Source: AP-15 sp963774345
GTDB taxonomy: Bacteria; Pseudomonadota; Alphaproteobacteria; ATCC43930; CGMCC-115725
Direction of reading: 5' to 3'
DNA length: 64,000 nucleotides
NCBI GenBank assembly: GCA_963774345.1
Contig: CAVZFB010000028.1
Coordinates: forward strand, 1 to 64,000
Made by a program: the position numbers and the translations under genes. Within the stretch, counting starts at the first letter, position 1, and each line of letters starts with the position of its first letter. Under the pieces are notes generated by a model. It was not told the origin of the DNA. It worked only from the letters and a program-made list of their open reading frames with translations, and ran no database searches. Positions 1 through 8,703 of this stretch are shown piece by piece.

Positions 1-539
1 CGCGTGACGCCCAGTTCCGTGCACAGGTCGCTGACCTTGGTGTCACGCTTGGCCATTGCTGCCTGCGCCAGGCGGAGCTTGGCCGGCGTCATCGTGTAGG
101 GACGGCCGCCGTTGCGACCACGGGCACGCGCCGAAGAGAGCCCCGCGATCGTTCTCTCGCGGATCAGCTCGCGCTCGAACTCGGCGAGCGCGGCGAAAAT
201 CCCGAACACCAGCCGCCCGCTGGCGGTCGTGGTGTCGATATTGGCGCCTTGCCCGGTCAGGACGCGAAAGCAAATCCCGCGTTCCATCAGATCATGGATG
301 GTGTTGACGAGGTGACGGAGGTTACGGCCGAGGCGATCGAGCTTCCAGACGATGAGAGTATCACCCTCGCGCAGTGCCTTGAGGCAGGCCTCCAGACCGG
401 GCCGATCATCTTTCTTGCCAGACGCCTGATCCTCATAGAGATGGGACCGCTCGACGCCGGCCGCGATCAACGCGTCGCGTTGCAGATCGAGCACCTGCGA
501 CCCGTCCGCCTTTGATACGCGCATGTAGCCGATCAGCAC
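1..539 (-). CDS. tnpR: Tn3-family resolvase (serine recombinase), 3' end beyond window
   Basis: This gene encodes a small serine recombinase that resolves Tn3 cointegrates at a res site. The translation begins LIGYMRVSKADGSQ, with the catalytic serine in the MRVS motif. It continues through YEDQASGKKDDRPGLE, the LIVWKLDRLGRNL block and the FERELIRERT helix, and enters the C-terminal helix-turn-helix (GRPYTMTPAKLRLAQAAM). The GTG at 539 is the likely start because homology begins immediately after it; an in-frame ATG lies at 524. About 179 codons are visible and the family is about 185-200 residues, so only the last part of the HTH is missing. The gene is divergent from the tnpA remnant at 702, as in Tn21/Tn501-type modules. 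No frameshift is seen, so resolvase activity could persist. Confidence 0.9.
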   Translation of the reverse strand, partial: MLIGYMRVSKADGSQVLDLQRDALIAAGVERSHLYEDQASGKKDDRPGLEACLKALREGDTLIVWKLDRLGRNLRHLVNTIHDLMERGICFRVLTGQGANIDTTTASGRLVFGIFAALAEFERELIRERTIAGLSSARARGRNGGRPYTMTPAKLRLAQAAMAKRDTKVSDLCTELGVT

Positions 540-701
540 GGTCCCCTCATGTCACTTATACGCTCGATTTCATGACGACCGCGCTCGTCACATTGAAGGT
601 CGACAAATTAATCATACAACCCGTCACTTAAACTAAGGATGGCAAACGGTCGTGTCAAATGATTACATGACGACCTTTCGAGCCGAACCGCGGGGGCGAC
701 C
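540..701. promoter_or_regulatory. Divergent tnpR/tnpA intergenic region, presumed res site
   Basis: This 162-bp AT-richer stretch separates the divergent resolvase and transposase genes, where Tn3-family elements carry the res recombination site and both promoters. It contains repeated ATGACGACC-type words (near 572-580 and 666-674) and short AT-rich segments compatible with resolvase-binding subsites. The subsites were assigned by position only, not by a matched consensus. Confidence 0.45.
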
Positions 702-2790
702 ATGCCGGCACGATTGTCGCTGACCAAAGCGCAGCGGGACGCGCTGCTTCTGCTGCCGGACACCGAGGAGGCGTTCGTCCGCCATTACAGCCTCGTTGCC
801 GAGGATATCGAGATCATCAGCGGTTATCGGACGCCGGAGACACGGCTTGCCTTCGCGCTCCAGCTCTGTGTGCTCCGGTATCCCGGTCGCGTTCTGCGGC
901 ACGGCGAGATCATGCCGATGCATCTGCTGGCATTCATCGCCGAGCAGGTCGGAGTGTCGCCGGATGCGATCGGCGGATTCGCCCGCCGGCCGCAAACCCG
1001 ATACGAGCATCTCGCCGCATTGCGAAAGCGCTTCGGCTTCTCGGATCTGGCCGATGCCAGCAAGGCCGAACTGAAGCAGTGGCTGGCTCCGATCGCGCTG
1101 AAAACCACGGACGGCCATGCCGTGCTCGTTGCACTCGCAGAGGAGATGCGTCGGCGACGCATCATCATTCCCGGCATCAGCGTCGCCGAGCGGATGGCCG
1201 CCGAAGCCATGCACGCTGCCGACAAGACTGCCGTCCGTCTGATCTGCGAAAGAGTTCCGGCAGAGGCCCGCGCGCGTATGGATGCGCTTCTTACCGAGAA
1301 GGCGCACCGGCAGCAGAGCGAACTGAGCTGGCTGCGCGAGACAGACACGAAGATCAGCAGGCGCGGCTTCCTCGAGATCATGGACAAGCTGGACAAAGTG
1401 CGCGGGATTGGCGTCGGCGGGCTCGAGCTGCCATCCGAGATCGGCGCCCGCGTCCAGCAGATGGTACGTGAAGGGCTACGCTTCACCGCGCAAGCCTTCC
1501 AGCAGATGGGCGTCCAACCGCGCACTGCCATCATGACCGCAACCCTGCGGGATATGGAGGCAAGCCTCATCGATGCCGCGCTGACGTTATTCGAGGGATT
1601 GATCGGCCGCGCCTACAACAAGGCGAAGAAGCGCGTCGATGAAGCTCTCATCGAGCAGGCAGATGACGCCAAGCAGCGGCTGGCCCGTGTCGCAAATGTG
1701 CTCGACGCCATCCTGAAGGCGCACGAGCGCGACGAGAGCATCGAGGCGGCGATAGCCGCCGTCACCACCTGGGAGGCCTTGTCTGCCGACACTCAACTTC
1801 TCCGGCGGTCATCCCGAACCGGCATGGTTGATGTGCTCTCGGAGCTCAGGCGGGAGCATTACGTGTTCAAGGCAATCGGGCCTCGGCTTCTCAACGCCGT
1901 CACCTTCCAGAGCAGAGCGTCGGCCGCGCCTCTACTTGACGCTCTCGCCATCATCAAAGGGCTTGGCGTCGACACGCGCAAGCCGCTGCCAGACAAAGTG
2001 CCAGAGACCATCGTCGAGCGATCCTGGCGACCGCACGTGTTCAGGGATGGTGGCATCGATCGCCAGTATTACGAGCTGGCCGTCTACTTCGCTCTCGGCA
2101 CGGCCCTGCGCGCCGGCGACGTGTGGGTCACGGGATCGAAGCTGCATCGCTCGATCGAAGCGTACCTGTCGCCGTCGACGAGCACCGCGCTTGTGCCGGC
2201 GCGGTTGCCGCCCAGTCCTACTCTGACTGCCGCCGCCTATCTCGACGACCGCACGGCGCTGCTCGACCGGCGACTTTTGGAGATGGCGAGGAAGCTGGCG
2301 GCCGGTCAATGCGCCGGTGCGATCCTCGATCGCGATCGGCTGTCGCTGCCGAAGCCGGAGGCCAAAGATGATCGGGCGCATCGAGCGCACTGTCCACAAT
2401 CTGGCTTGGATCGAGGACAAAGGTTTGCGCGCGGACACGACCGACGTGTTGAACAAAGGCGAAGCCCGGCACACGCTGTCTCGCGCGGTTGCCTTCCATC
2501 AGCTTGGCCGGTTTCGCGATCGTAGCCACGAGCGTCAGTCACACCGAGCCGCGGCGCTCAATCTGGTCACGGCATGCATCGGCTTGTTCAATTGCCGCTA
2601 TCTCGATCGCGCCGTCACCGATCAGCGGCAGAGGGGCACCCTCATCGACGACCAGAGGCTGCGCCGGCTCTCGCCGCTCGGCTGGGATCACATCAACCTG
2701 ACAGGCGACTACGTCTGGTCGGAGGCCTCCACCTATGACGCCGATAGCCTACGGCCCCTCAACAGCGAGCCCGAGCCGATAGCAGCATAG
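702..2790 (+). pseudogene. tnpA: Tn3-family transposase with catalytic-core deletion
   Basis: The N-terminal part (about 550 codons from ATG 702) is a typical Tn3 TnpA, starting MPARLSLTKAQRDALLLLPD and carrying the RTPETRLAFALQLCVLRYPG motif. The reading frame then jumps at about 2361-2372, right after LSLPKPEAK, into another frame. That frame encodes the normal TnpA C-terminus (GRIERTVHNLAWIED, NKGEARHTLSRAVAFHQLG, LSPLGWDHINLTGDY). From memory of the family (950-1000 residues), roughly 240 residues between these blocks are absent, and these contain the DDE catalytic domain. The product cannot transpose unaided. The first frame runs on to a stop at 2525 in the wrong phase. No clear 38-bp terminal repeat was found beyond 2790. 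Confidence 0.88.
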
Positions 2791-3330
2791 GAACCACGGC
2801 CATCGTTCTTGCTATGTCCGAGATCCCGGGTATTTGTGTCCCAATAATGCACTGATGCCACATCGTCGCCGCCACCGGTCGCCCAAGCGCTCAGCGATTG
2901 GATCTGGACGTAAGCTTCCTCCCCGGCGGGAAGGTCGATGTCTGAGGATTGACCAGTATCGGTGCCATAGCTTGCGACGGCGATATGATAATGACCGGGT
3001 GGAACATCTCGATAGAAAGCCCCGCCGGCTGGTTGCGCATCGCCGGCCCTGGCACCATTGATCGTTACCGCAGTCAGATTGGGGCTCTCAGAAGGCTGGT
3101 AATCCCGGTAGAATCCAGATCCGAGCCTCGCTCGGTGAGATTGACGGGATCGCAACTGAGGAGGTGAGCACCGGCTGGGCACAACCGGCTAGCGCCAGCA
3201 ACAGCAGCGCTGGAACAGCTGGAGTAGACGCCACGATTGCAATCCAGCGTTGAGCTTCATATGGCGTTCTCGGATCATGTGGCGCGCGAGATAGGGCCGG
3301 GGGGCGCAATGCTATTCCGTTCCTGGTCAC
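2733..3330 (-). pseudogene. DUF2846-like lipoprotein, frameshifted
   Basis: The 5' part (GTG 3330) encodes a lipoprotein signal, LLLLALAGCAQP, followed by SISPSEARIWI, and then leaves frame. The conserved continuation FYRDYQPSESP is in the next frame, so one extra base near 3112-3116 breaks the gene. The following PPGHYHIAVASYG and LPAGEEAYVQIQSLSAW match the pattern of DUF2846-type outer-membrane or periplasmic lipoproteins. Beyond about 2810 the reading frame runs into the antisense of the Tn3 tnpA end, so the native C-terminus was probably lost at the transposon junction. Function is unknown. The domain assignment is by recall of the family pattern. Confidence 0.55.
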
Positions 3331-4107
3331 CTCGCGCGATCAACCCTCCAGCGAGATGTTCGACGACTTAGGATTAGCCCGAGACCAGCAAGAGCGGTCA
3401 CGAGCAGGAATGAAGGTGGCAGGCTCGGGAGTAGCAACCGGTCCGAATTCGATTTCCGGAATGTTGAACGATCCGATGCTGACGTTGGTGCTCGCGAACG
3501 TGACGCTATTGAACGGCGTAGTCGACACTATCCCATCAAATACGAACGAGCTGGTGTCGAACGCTATGCTGTCAGTGCTGACACTGCCCACCGATGCCGT
3601 CAGCATAAAAGTTCCGGAATTCTTATTCACGTTGAAAAACACGCCGGCGTCCAATATCGGCGTCGGAAACGTAACGGTGACGTTATTGCCCCCGAAGAAG
3701 AAATCTGCGCCGTCACTTTGTTGAGCGCCGAGACTGAGGCCGCTGAAACTGGTGAAGTTATTGGTGATGACACCACCTAGAAGGGTGGCGAGAGTATTTG
3801 TCCCGGTCGAAAAGTTATACGTCAAAGTGTTGAACTGGCCGCCATTAGCGATCGCTTGCCCATTGGTGCCGGTCGCGTAGGTTTCGGCGGTTAGCCCGCT
3901 TGCCACGGCGTTGAACGCGGTCGAGCTGGTAAAGGTCATGACGCTCGCCGTGGCCGGCAGCGACAGGCCGGAGCCGATCGCCATCGCCGGGATCGTGATC
4001 GCAATTGTGGCGAGGAAGCCGCGTTGGCGCGAACGACGGCAGCCCTGTTCATTGGGTTTCTCCCGGCATAAGGATTTGGTTAACGTCGCTGCGATCAGAT
4101 GCGCCAT
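3327..4107 (-). pseudogene. PEP-CTERM surface protein, frameshift inside sorting signal
   Basis: This is a secreted, Ser/Thr/Gly/Asn-rich protein with an N-terminal signal (LATIAITIPAMAIGSGLS followed by LPATASV) and a beta-rich body. Near the C-terminus it reads VATPEPATF, the start of a PEP-CTERM signal, but the next residues are not a membrane helix. Shifting one base at about 3409-3411 restores FLLVTALAGLGLIL followed by SRRTSR and a stop at 3327, the expected helix and basic tail. The uncorrected frame stops at 3340. PEP-CTERM proteins are processed by exosortase and linked to exopolysaccharide. The start is uncertain: a well-spaced ATG preceded by GGGAGAAA at about 4066 is in a different frame, so a second indel near the N-terminus is possible. 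Confidence 0.72.
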
Positions 4108-4262
4108 TTTCTCGGCTTTTATCAGCCTGCGACGTGGGTTCAGCTAGCGTCAAGTGCAAAAGCGATCGGCCCGATCAGGCACGGATCGTTGTACTTGGCG
4201 CTGCCGACACGCGGGCTCACCTGCCAGCACGCCATCCCCCACGCTGCGGTCGTCGGAGGTGA

Positions 4263-4967
4263 CTATGCGCTTCGCCATTGCAACCACCCTCGTAGGAGTG
4301 CAGCCGATGCAGCACGCCGCCGCGCGAGAAACAAGCCGGACAGCGGGAGGATGAGCAACGCCGCTGTCATCGGCTCCGGGACAGGGGTGACCGCAGCGAT
4401 CGTGAACGTCCCGTCTTCCTCGAACGGGGTGGTGGTCGGGCTACCCATTTCGAACTCGGCATCAACGCCGTCCGCCGCCGGGTCGCTGTTGCCAACCGTC
4501 TGACTGGCGAAGAAAGCGTCGTGGTTGGTGGCGAAGAACCAGAGCTGATTGGTCGCACACGTGGTTGTCCCGGACATCACGGCAAAGCTGCCAGCACTGT
4601 TCGACGGCGTGCCGGGGCAGTCGTCACCGCCGTTAAGTCCGGAGTTCGCCGTGCCGGTGAAATCGAGCACTGTCAGGCTGCCGACATGCACGATGAAATT
4701 ACTGAACGTTTGCGTCGCAGCGTCGTAGGTGAATGAGCCGGTCGGTGTAAGCAACCCTTGCGTCCCATCCTCGTTGGGTGGGTGCGCTATTATGGCCGGT
4801 TCTATCCCTCCAGGATTCGTGGGGAACTCCGCACGATTGCCGCTTTCCTCGTGCACTGGGTGTCTGAAAGTAATGTCGTAGGTCAATGGCGCGGCGTTGG
4901 TTGAGACGGCGAGGCAGGGAGTAGCGGCGATGGCCGCTAGCGCCGCATTGCGGATGGTAGAGAACAT
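4263..4967 (-). CDS. PEP-CTERM sorting-domain protein
   Basis: This 234-residue exported protein begins with MFSTIRNAALAAIAATPCLA (cleavable signal). Its central domain is polar, beta-rich and has paired cysteines (GGDDCPG, TTTCATNQ). It ends with an intact PEP-CTERM signal: VPEPMTAALLILPLSGLFLA followed by RRR. The family is cleaved at the PEP motif by an exosortase and anchored to or released into the envelope matrix. It lies upstream of the frameshifted PEP-CTERM gene on the same strand, 155 bp away. The glycosyltransferase at 60158-61363 belongs to the same exosortase-associated system. No specific role can be read from the body of the protein. Confidence 0.85.
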   Translation of the reverse strand: MFSTIRNAALAAIAATPCLAVSTNAAPLTYDITFRHPVHEESGNRAEFPTNPGGIEPAIIAHPPNEDGTQGLLTPTGSFTYDAATQTFSNFIVHVGSLTVLDFTGTANSGLNGGDDCPGTPSNSAGSFAVMSGTTTCATNQLWFFATNHDAFFASQTVGNSDPAADGVDAEFEMGSPTTTPFEEDGTFTIAAVTPVPEPMTAALLILPLSGLFLARRRAASAALLRGWLQWRSA

Positions 4968-5184
4968 CGTTAGCCCTGCTGGTTGTTCTGCCCATCCTTT
5001 CGGATAATTTGCAGTAGCGCAAGCGCGACACGGTTACGCCTGGGGGACTGCGCTGTCGGCGCAAGATAGATGGGGTTACGGGCCGCCAACCGACCGTGGT
5101 TGCGGCAGTGGCCGTCCCTCAGAGTGATGAAGTCGAAGACGGGGTCAGGCTTGGCCTGCCCCAAAACATCATCGAGGGGCGACC

Positions 5185-5265
5185 ATGGAGCACTATGCCG
5201 GTATCGATGTCTCATCGGAAAGCGCGAGCGTTTGCGTTGTCGACGCGACCGGGCTTCATACGTAG
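5185..5265 (+). pseudogene. IS110-family transposase N-terminal scrap
   Basis: The first 23 codons read MEHYAGIDVS then SESASVCVVDATG, the conserved start of IS110/IS1111 DEDD transposases including the first catalytic Asp. They are followed by LHT and a stop. The upstream bases 5080-5184 may be the left end of the element. Nothing downstream matches the rest of the transposase, so only a 5' fragment survives. Positions 5266-5492 contain no recognisable gene. Confidence 0.7.
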
Positions 5266-5492
5266 CCGACGCCGTGACCATCGGCAGCTTGCATCAGCGG
5301 CACCCTCAGCAGCCCGCCGGCACAACCCTCAACCACGATAGGGTTGACGATGATCTCAACGCGCTATGGCTGAGAGAGCCTCCGCGTCGAACCCAACCTA
5401 CATTTTGTGCCAGCGAAGACGATCGGCACCCATGCCGACGAAGCCGGCGCTTTGGCAAGACATGAATAGCTCAGCACTACCAAGGTGTCGAT

Positions 5493-6148
5493 GTGAAGCC
5501 CTCCCGCATACCCGCTGCCGTCATCTTCGACATGGATGGTCTCCTTTTGACACCGAGGCGCTCTATCAAGCGGCAATCCTGATGGCGGCGACCGAGGGAG
5601 GGCACGACATGTCCTCGGGCATTTTTGGCCAGACGATTGGTCGTACCTGGGAGTAAATCCGAGCCATCCTTCTCGACCATTTCGGGGCGGCTTTCCCGGT
5701 TGACGAATTCATAAGCGCCTGGGTACGCCATTTCGAAGTGCTGTCGTCGGATCGTCAGTTCCTGAAGCCGGGGGTGATTGAGTTGCTGGACACATTGGAC
5801 GGCTTGCGGCTCCCTCGGGCTATCGCCACGTCCTCGCCTCACCACAGGGTGAACCATCATCTCACGGCTCATGACTTGGCCGGTCGCTTCCAAACGATTG
5901 TCGGTCACGGCGATTACGCGGCAAGCAAGCCCGCTCCCGATCCATTCCTGAAAGCTGCCGAGCTGCTCGGCGTCGAGCCTGCCCTGTGCTGGGCTCTGGA
6001 GGATTCGCACAACGGGGTCCGATCCGCGTCTTCAGCCGGGATGACGACGATAATGGTGCCCGACCTTCCTACGGAGGAGATGCGGGGGCTCCGCACCCTC
6101 GTCGCCTGCGATCTGCATGAGGTGCGTCGTCTCATCCAGAGCCTCTAA
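5493..6148 (+). pseudogene. HAD-superfamily (beta-phosphoglucomutase-like) phosphatase, broken
   Basis: From GTG 5493 the frame reads PAAVIFDMDGLL, the HAD motif I (DxD). A missing T in the run at 5544-5547 then throws it out of frame; adding one base gives FDTEALYQAAILMAATEGG. An in-frame TAA follows after GQTIGRTWE (5654-5656). Beyond that the protein continues cleanly to 6148 with LRLPRAIATSSPHHRV (motif II), KPAPDPFLKAAELLGV (motif III Lys) and ALEDSHNGVRSASSAGM (motif IV). The length of about 218 residues fits a phosphoglucomutase/phosphatase of the GPH/PgmB group. One frameshift plus one nonsense codon argues for real inactivation. Confidence 0.8.
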
Positions 6149-6221
6149 AATGGACCTACCCGATCAACATTGGTTCCCGCAGGTACACGGCGACCCGCCC
6201 GAACATGCGCGGGCGAGGATA

Positions 6222-6264
6222 TCGAACCCTAATGGGCTGAAGTTATTGGCTCCAGCCCCTGCAC
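6222..6264. repeat. 43-bp direct repeat, copy 1
   Basis: This copy contains TAATGGGCTGAAGTTATTGG. It matches positions 7478-7520 in the same orientation with about 8 differences, spacing 1256 bp. It lies exactly where the minus-strand MFS gene remnant to its right loses homology, so it looks like the end of a mobile or recombined segment. I cannot assign it to a named element. Confidence 0.7.
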
Positions 6265-6429
6265 GTGATCGGGTAGCGGAAAGTGGACGCGAGCGACGAA
6301 GCTCGCCGTGAGATGCCGTTCCTTCGCAATGTCAGGGAAAGCCACGATCAGTAGATTAAAATCGTATGAGGCGAGTGTCCATCCGGATAGCACAATGACT
6401 ACGAGGAATATCACATAGCCGATGGACAC
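6265..6429 (-). pseudogene. MFS transporter N-terminal fragment
   Basis: The open frame (GTG 6429, stop 6229) encodes MSIGYVIFLVVIVLSGWTLA and SYDFNLLIVAFPDIAKE. This is the first transmembrane helix and following loop of a metabolite:H+ symporter-type major facilitator, with the D of the YDFNL motif present. After about 43 residues similarity stops and the frame runs into the direct repeat at 6222-6264, where it terminates. More than 350 residues of a normal MFS protein are missing. Confidence 0.65.
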
Positions 6430-6559
6430 GCCATCGCAGCTGGAATCGGTCCTCGACTAGCCGGCCGGACCACGCAGCTTCGATCAACGTTCGATATTAT
6501 TCGGCATCGTTAGCGACAAATAATACCGAATGGAGGCGCGCGCACCGAAGGTCAGAGGC

Positions 6560-6926
6560 GGCTTGGCGCTGCATCGGCGAAGCGACGACAGCGGCGGAAA
6601 CAACCAACGAAAAGTGGTGCGAGCCGGAGATCCACCGAACGGCTGGCGAAATCGCGCTGATGTCGCCCGGGCCCGACGCGGCGAAAGCGCAGGCGCATTT
6701 CGAGAGAGCCATCGCCATTGCTCGCGCGCAGAAGGCAAAGTCCTGGGAACTGCGCGCGGCGACGAGCCTGGCCCGGCTCCGCCGCGACCAGGGCCACCAC
6801 GGTGAAGCGCGCAGTCTCCTCGCCCCGGTCTATTATTGGTTTACCGAGGGTTTTTACACACAAGATCTCAAAGACGCGAAGGCGCTGCTCGATTGCATCG
6901 AAACAGTTCCCGCGACGTCCGCATAG
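6560..6926 (+). pseudogene. C-terminal remnant of a STAND/TPR regulator
   Basis: The frame containing ATG 6660 is open back to about 6560 and reads EKWCEPEIHRTAGEIALM, AQAHFERAIAIARAQKAKSW, ELRAATSLARLRRDQG and FTEGFYTQDLKDAKALLD. This is the TPR-rich tail found at the C-terminus of the two large regulators at 18204-21083 and 21096-23960 (compare ELRAATSLARLLRDRD and FTEGFGTADLQAAKQLLD there). The winged-helix and ATPase parts are absent, so it is a truncated third family member. It is on the opposite strand to the intact pair. Confidence 0.75.
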
Positions 6927-7477
6927 AGAGCCAGTCGCGGCGACGCCGGCACCGGCGGCCCACCCAAGGCCGCCCGATCCTCATCTATGATGAGCGGGAT
7001 CGATCTGGCCAATTTGGTCGCCGTCGCAGCGATCGACCAGAATGGGCGTAAAGGAAGTTACCCGACAAGTAGCGGCTCAGGGTCGGATCGTCACCGACCT
7101 TCAGTCTCACCGCGCGAAAGGGTCCGCTCAGGGTCAAGGAGGTCCGATTCTTTCACAAGCATGCTTAAGGTCGAATGGTCTGCTGTCGGATCAGGTAGCG
7201 GACGCCCCGAACTCGCGCGGCCAATGTCGCAGTTGGGTCAACTCCGGCGGTTCGATCTGCTCCTGCGAACGGCCGGAATCGCATCCCGTCCGTTGTAGGT
7301 CGCGAACGTGCGTTGTGGTCAAAGTGCCCGGCAGGGCTGCGACAAGAGTAAACCGGCGACGAATCGTGATACCGAGCGGCCGGCGCAGCGCCGCTCGGCA
7401 GTTGGCAATTATCAAGGAATTGTTGACCGCATCGGAGCTTGGCGCTTCGCCGCGTTGGCGCTGAGGTGGCAGGAAAC
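6927..7477. other. Gene-free stretch with one hairpin
   Basis: No frame in these 551 bp has recognisable protein similarity; short ORFs are low-complexity shadows. The only structure seen is a perfect 9-bp inverted repeat, CCGAGCGGC at 7371-7379 against GCCGCTCGG at 7389-7397, without a following T-run. The block is probably debris between recombined segments. Confidence 0.5.
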
Positions 7478-7520
7478 TCGATCTCTAATGGGCTGAAGTC
7501 ATTGGCTCTAACCCCTGCGC
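7478..7520. repeat. 43-bp direct repeat, copy 2
   Basis: This copy contains TAATGGGCTGAAGTCATTGG and matches 6222-6264 in the same orientation. It abuts the point at which the minus-strand integrase gene to its right becomes truncated, mirroring copy 1 and the MFS fragment. Confidence 0.7.
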
Positions 7521-7882
7521 GCTGAATATGTCACAAAGTCCAGATCCAGCCCCCGCAACCACCGATAATAGCGCCCGGGCATGTTGGCGATACCGGCTAT
7601 CTTCAGCGCCGCGCGCGTCAGGCTTATGACGTTGCTCCACCGTCCTGCCGAGACGCCTGCCATGGCCGGCGAGAGCGCCCCAAGACGCTCTCGCAGATGC
7701 GCGGGATGGGCCGGGATCTCTTCGAGCCTTCGTGCCGGCGCGCGACCGGCGGTGCGCAAGGCGAAGTTCGTCTCCTGCTTCTGCCGCGGCGTGAGCGACT
7801 CCTCGGCCGCTATCCGGTCCACCACCTCGGCGAGGGCCGGAACCCGGGAACCGGACGTTCGTGAAATCGGGGGGAGGGTCAT
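7508..7882 (-). pseudogene. Tyrosine-recombinase/phage integrase N-terminal fragment
   Basis: From ATG 7882 the frame encodes MTLPPISRTSGSRVPALAEV, TPRQKQETNFALRTAGRA and GRWSNVISLTRAALKIAGIA. This resembles the N-terminal SAM-like/core-binding region of alphaproteobacterial site-specific integrases. It ends after 124 residues at the direct repeat 7478-7520, before any catalytic domain (R-H-R-Y), so it is a truncation. It lies 149 bp downstream of an excisionase-like gene on the same strand, suggesting the remains of an integrative element. Similarity is from memory of the family. Confidence 0.55.
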
Positions 7883-8031
7883 GTGCTGCCTCGTGATGAC
7901 ACGTTGTGGTTGCAGTACATAATCGTGGAAACTCTAATATGTAAGGAGGCGCGTTTTGTTTCATACAGTATTAATGAGAGTATCTTAAGTCCTTACCTTA
8001 TCACAGCATTGTCAATTCCTGACAGTGTCAA

Positions 8032-8223
8032 TCAGATGAGTTCGAGAAGCGCGGCGATTGCCTCGGGCGTGACCCGTGTCGAACTCCCGATCTTGCACAC
8101 CTGCAGCCGGCGGTCGGGGATTAGACGCCAGACTTGGCGCTGGCTCTGTTGCAACAGCTCGGCTACCTCGGGCACGGTCATCAATCGGTGGGGAAGCCAG
8201 TCGGGCAGAGACGGCGAAGTCAT
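8032..8223 (-). CDS. Excisionase-like helix-turn-helix protein
   Basis: This 63-residue protein carries RLMTVPEVAELLQQSQRQVW, RLIPDRRLQVCKIGSSTR and VTPEAIAALL. This is the winged-helix layout of MerR-like/Xis HTH_17 proteins (recognition helix after VAELL, wing around KIGSSTRV). Its ATG at 8223 overlaps the stop of the upstream small ORF by 4 bp (ATGA), implying translational coupling. The integrase fragment follows downstream, so a role in excision or as a small repressor is inferred. It appears intact. Confidence 0.7.
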   Translation of the reverse strand: MTSPSLPDWLPHRLMTVPEVAELLQQSQRQVWRLIPDRRLQVCKIGSSTRVTPEAIAALLELI

Positions 8224-8453
8224 CGCGCCGGATCCATCATCCGACTCGCGACCGCACTTGCAGCATTACGGAACATCTTACCGGCGGTCTGCCTGGCGAG
8301 AAGGCGCGCGAGAGCCACCAGAGGCTCCGCCGCGGCTAGCGAACTTGAACCGCGGCGCGTCAGCGGCTGCCGCGTGCGTTGCGCTTTGTTCGCTTCGATG
8401 TTCCAATCGCCGACCGGCATCCGAGGCAACAAATATACAGGAAGTTTCTGCAT
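8220..8453 (-). CDS. Small hypothetical protein coupled to the excisionase-like gene
   Basis: This 77-residue basic protein has a helical C-terminal half (LVALARLLARQTAGKMFRNA). Small proteins with an ARLLARQ(A/T)A-type segment often precede HTH genes in integrative elements, but no domain is assigned. The evidence for expression is the 4-bp ATGA overlap with the following HTH gene. The true start could be further inside the ORF. The 250 bp from 8454 to 8703 hold nothing recognisable apart from the RBS of the next gene. Confidence 0.4.
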   Translation of the reverse strand: MQKLPVYLLPRMPVGDWNIEANKAQRTRQPLTRRGSSSLAAAEPLVALARLLARQTAGKMFRNAASAVASRMMDPAR

Positions 8454-8703
8454 TATCCTGCCGAACTGGGGATCAAGTTAATTCAACAAAAATTTCTCAC
8501 GTACTCCACGCGTCTTGGTAGGCTGCGACGTCCGCGACCGCTGCGGGCCCGTCCCCCTCCTCTGTATCATGCGAATGGGACCCCCGGCCGCTCCCCACGC
8601 CGGCATAGGTTCCCATCAACTTCTCGACCTGGCTCGAAACCCGCGGGTTGTGCGGCTATGTTGATGGGCCCAGAGAGAGTGGCTTGGAGAGGGAGCAGAG
8701 GAC

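Noticed and set aside
2790..2830. Right terminal inverted repeat of the Tn3 element
   Set aside because: No GGGG-type 38-bp terminus could be recognised after the transposase stop and the left end is outside the window.
7371..7397. 9-bp perfect hairpin as a terminator
   Set aside because: There is no T-run and no intact upstream gene to terminate; kept only as a structural note.
7485..7964. 159-codon minus-strand ORF overlapping the integrase fragment, ending like the MFS fragment (QGLEPxTSAH)
   Set aside because: The shared tail is simply the 43-bp repeat translated in both cases; the other frame carries the integrase-like sequence.
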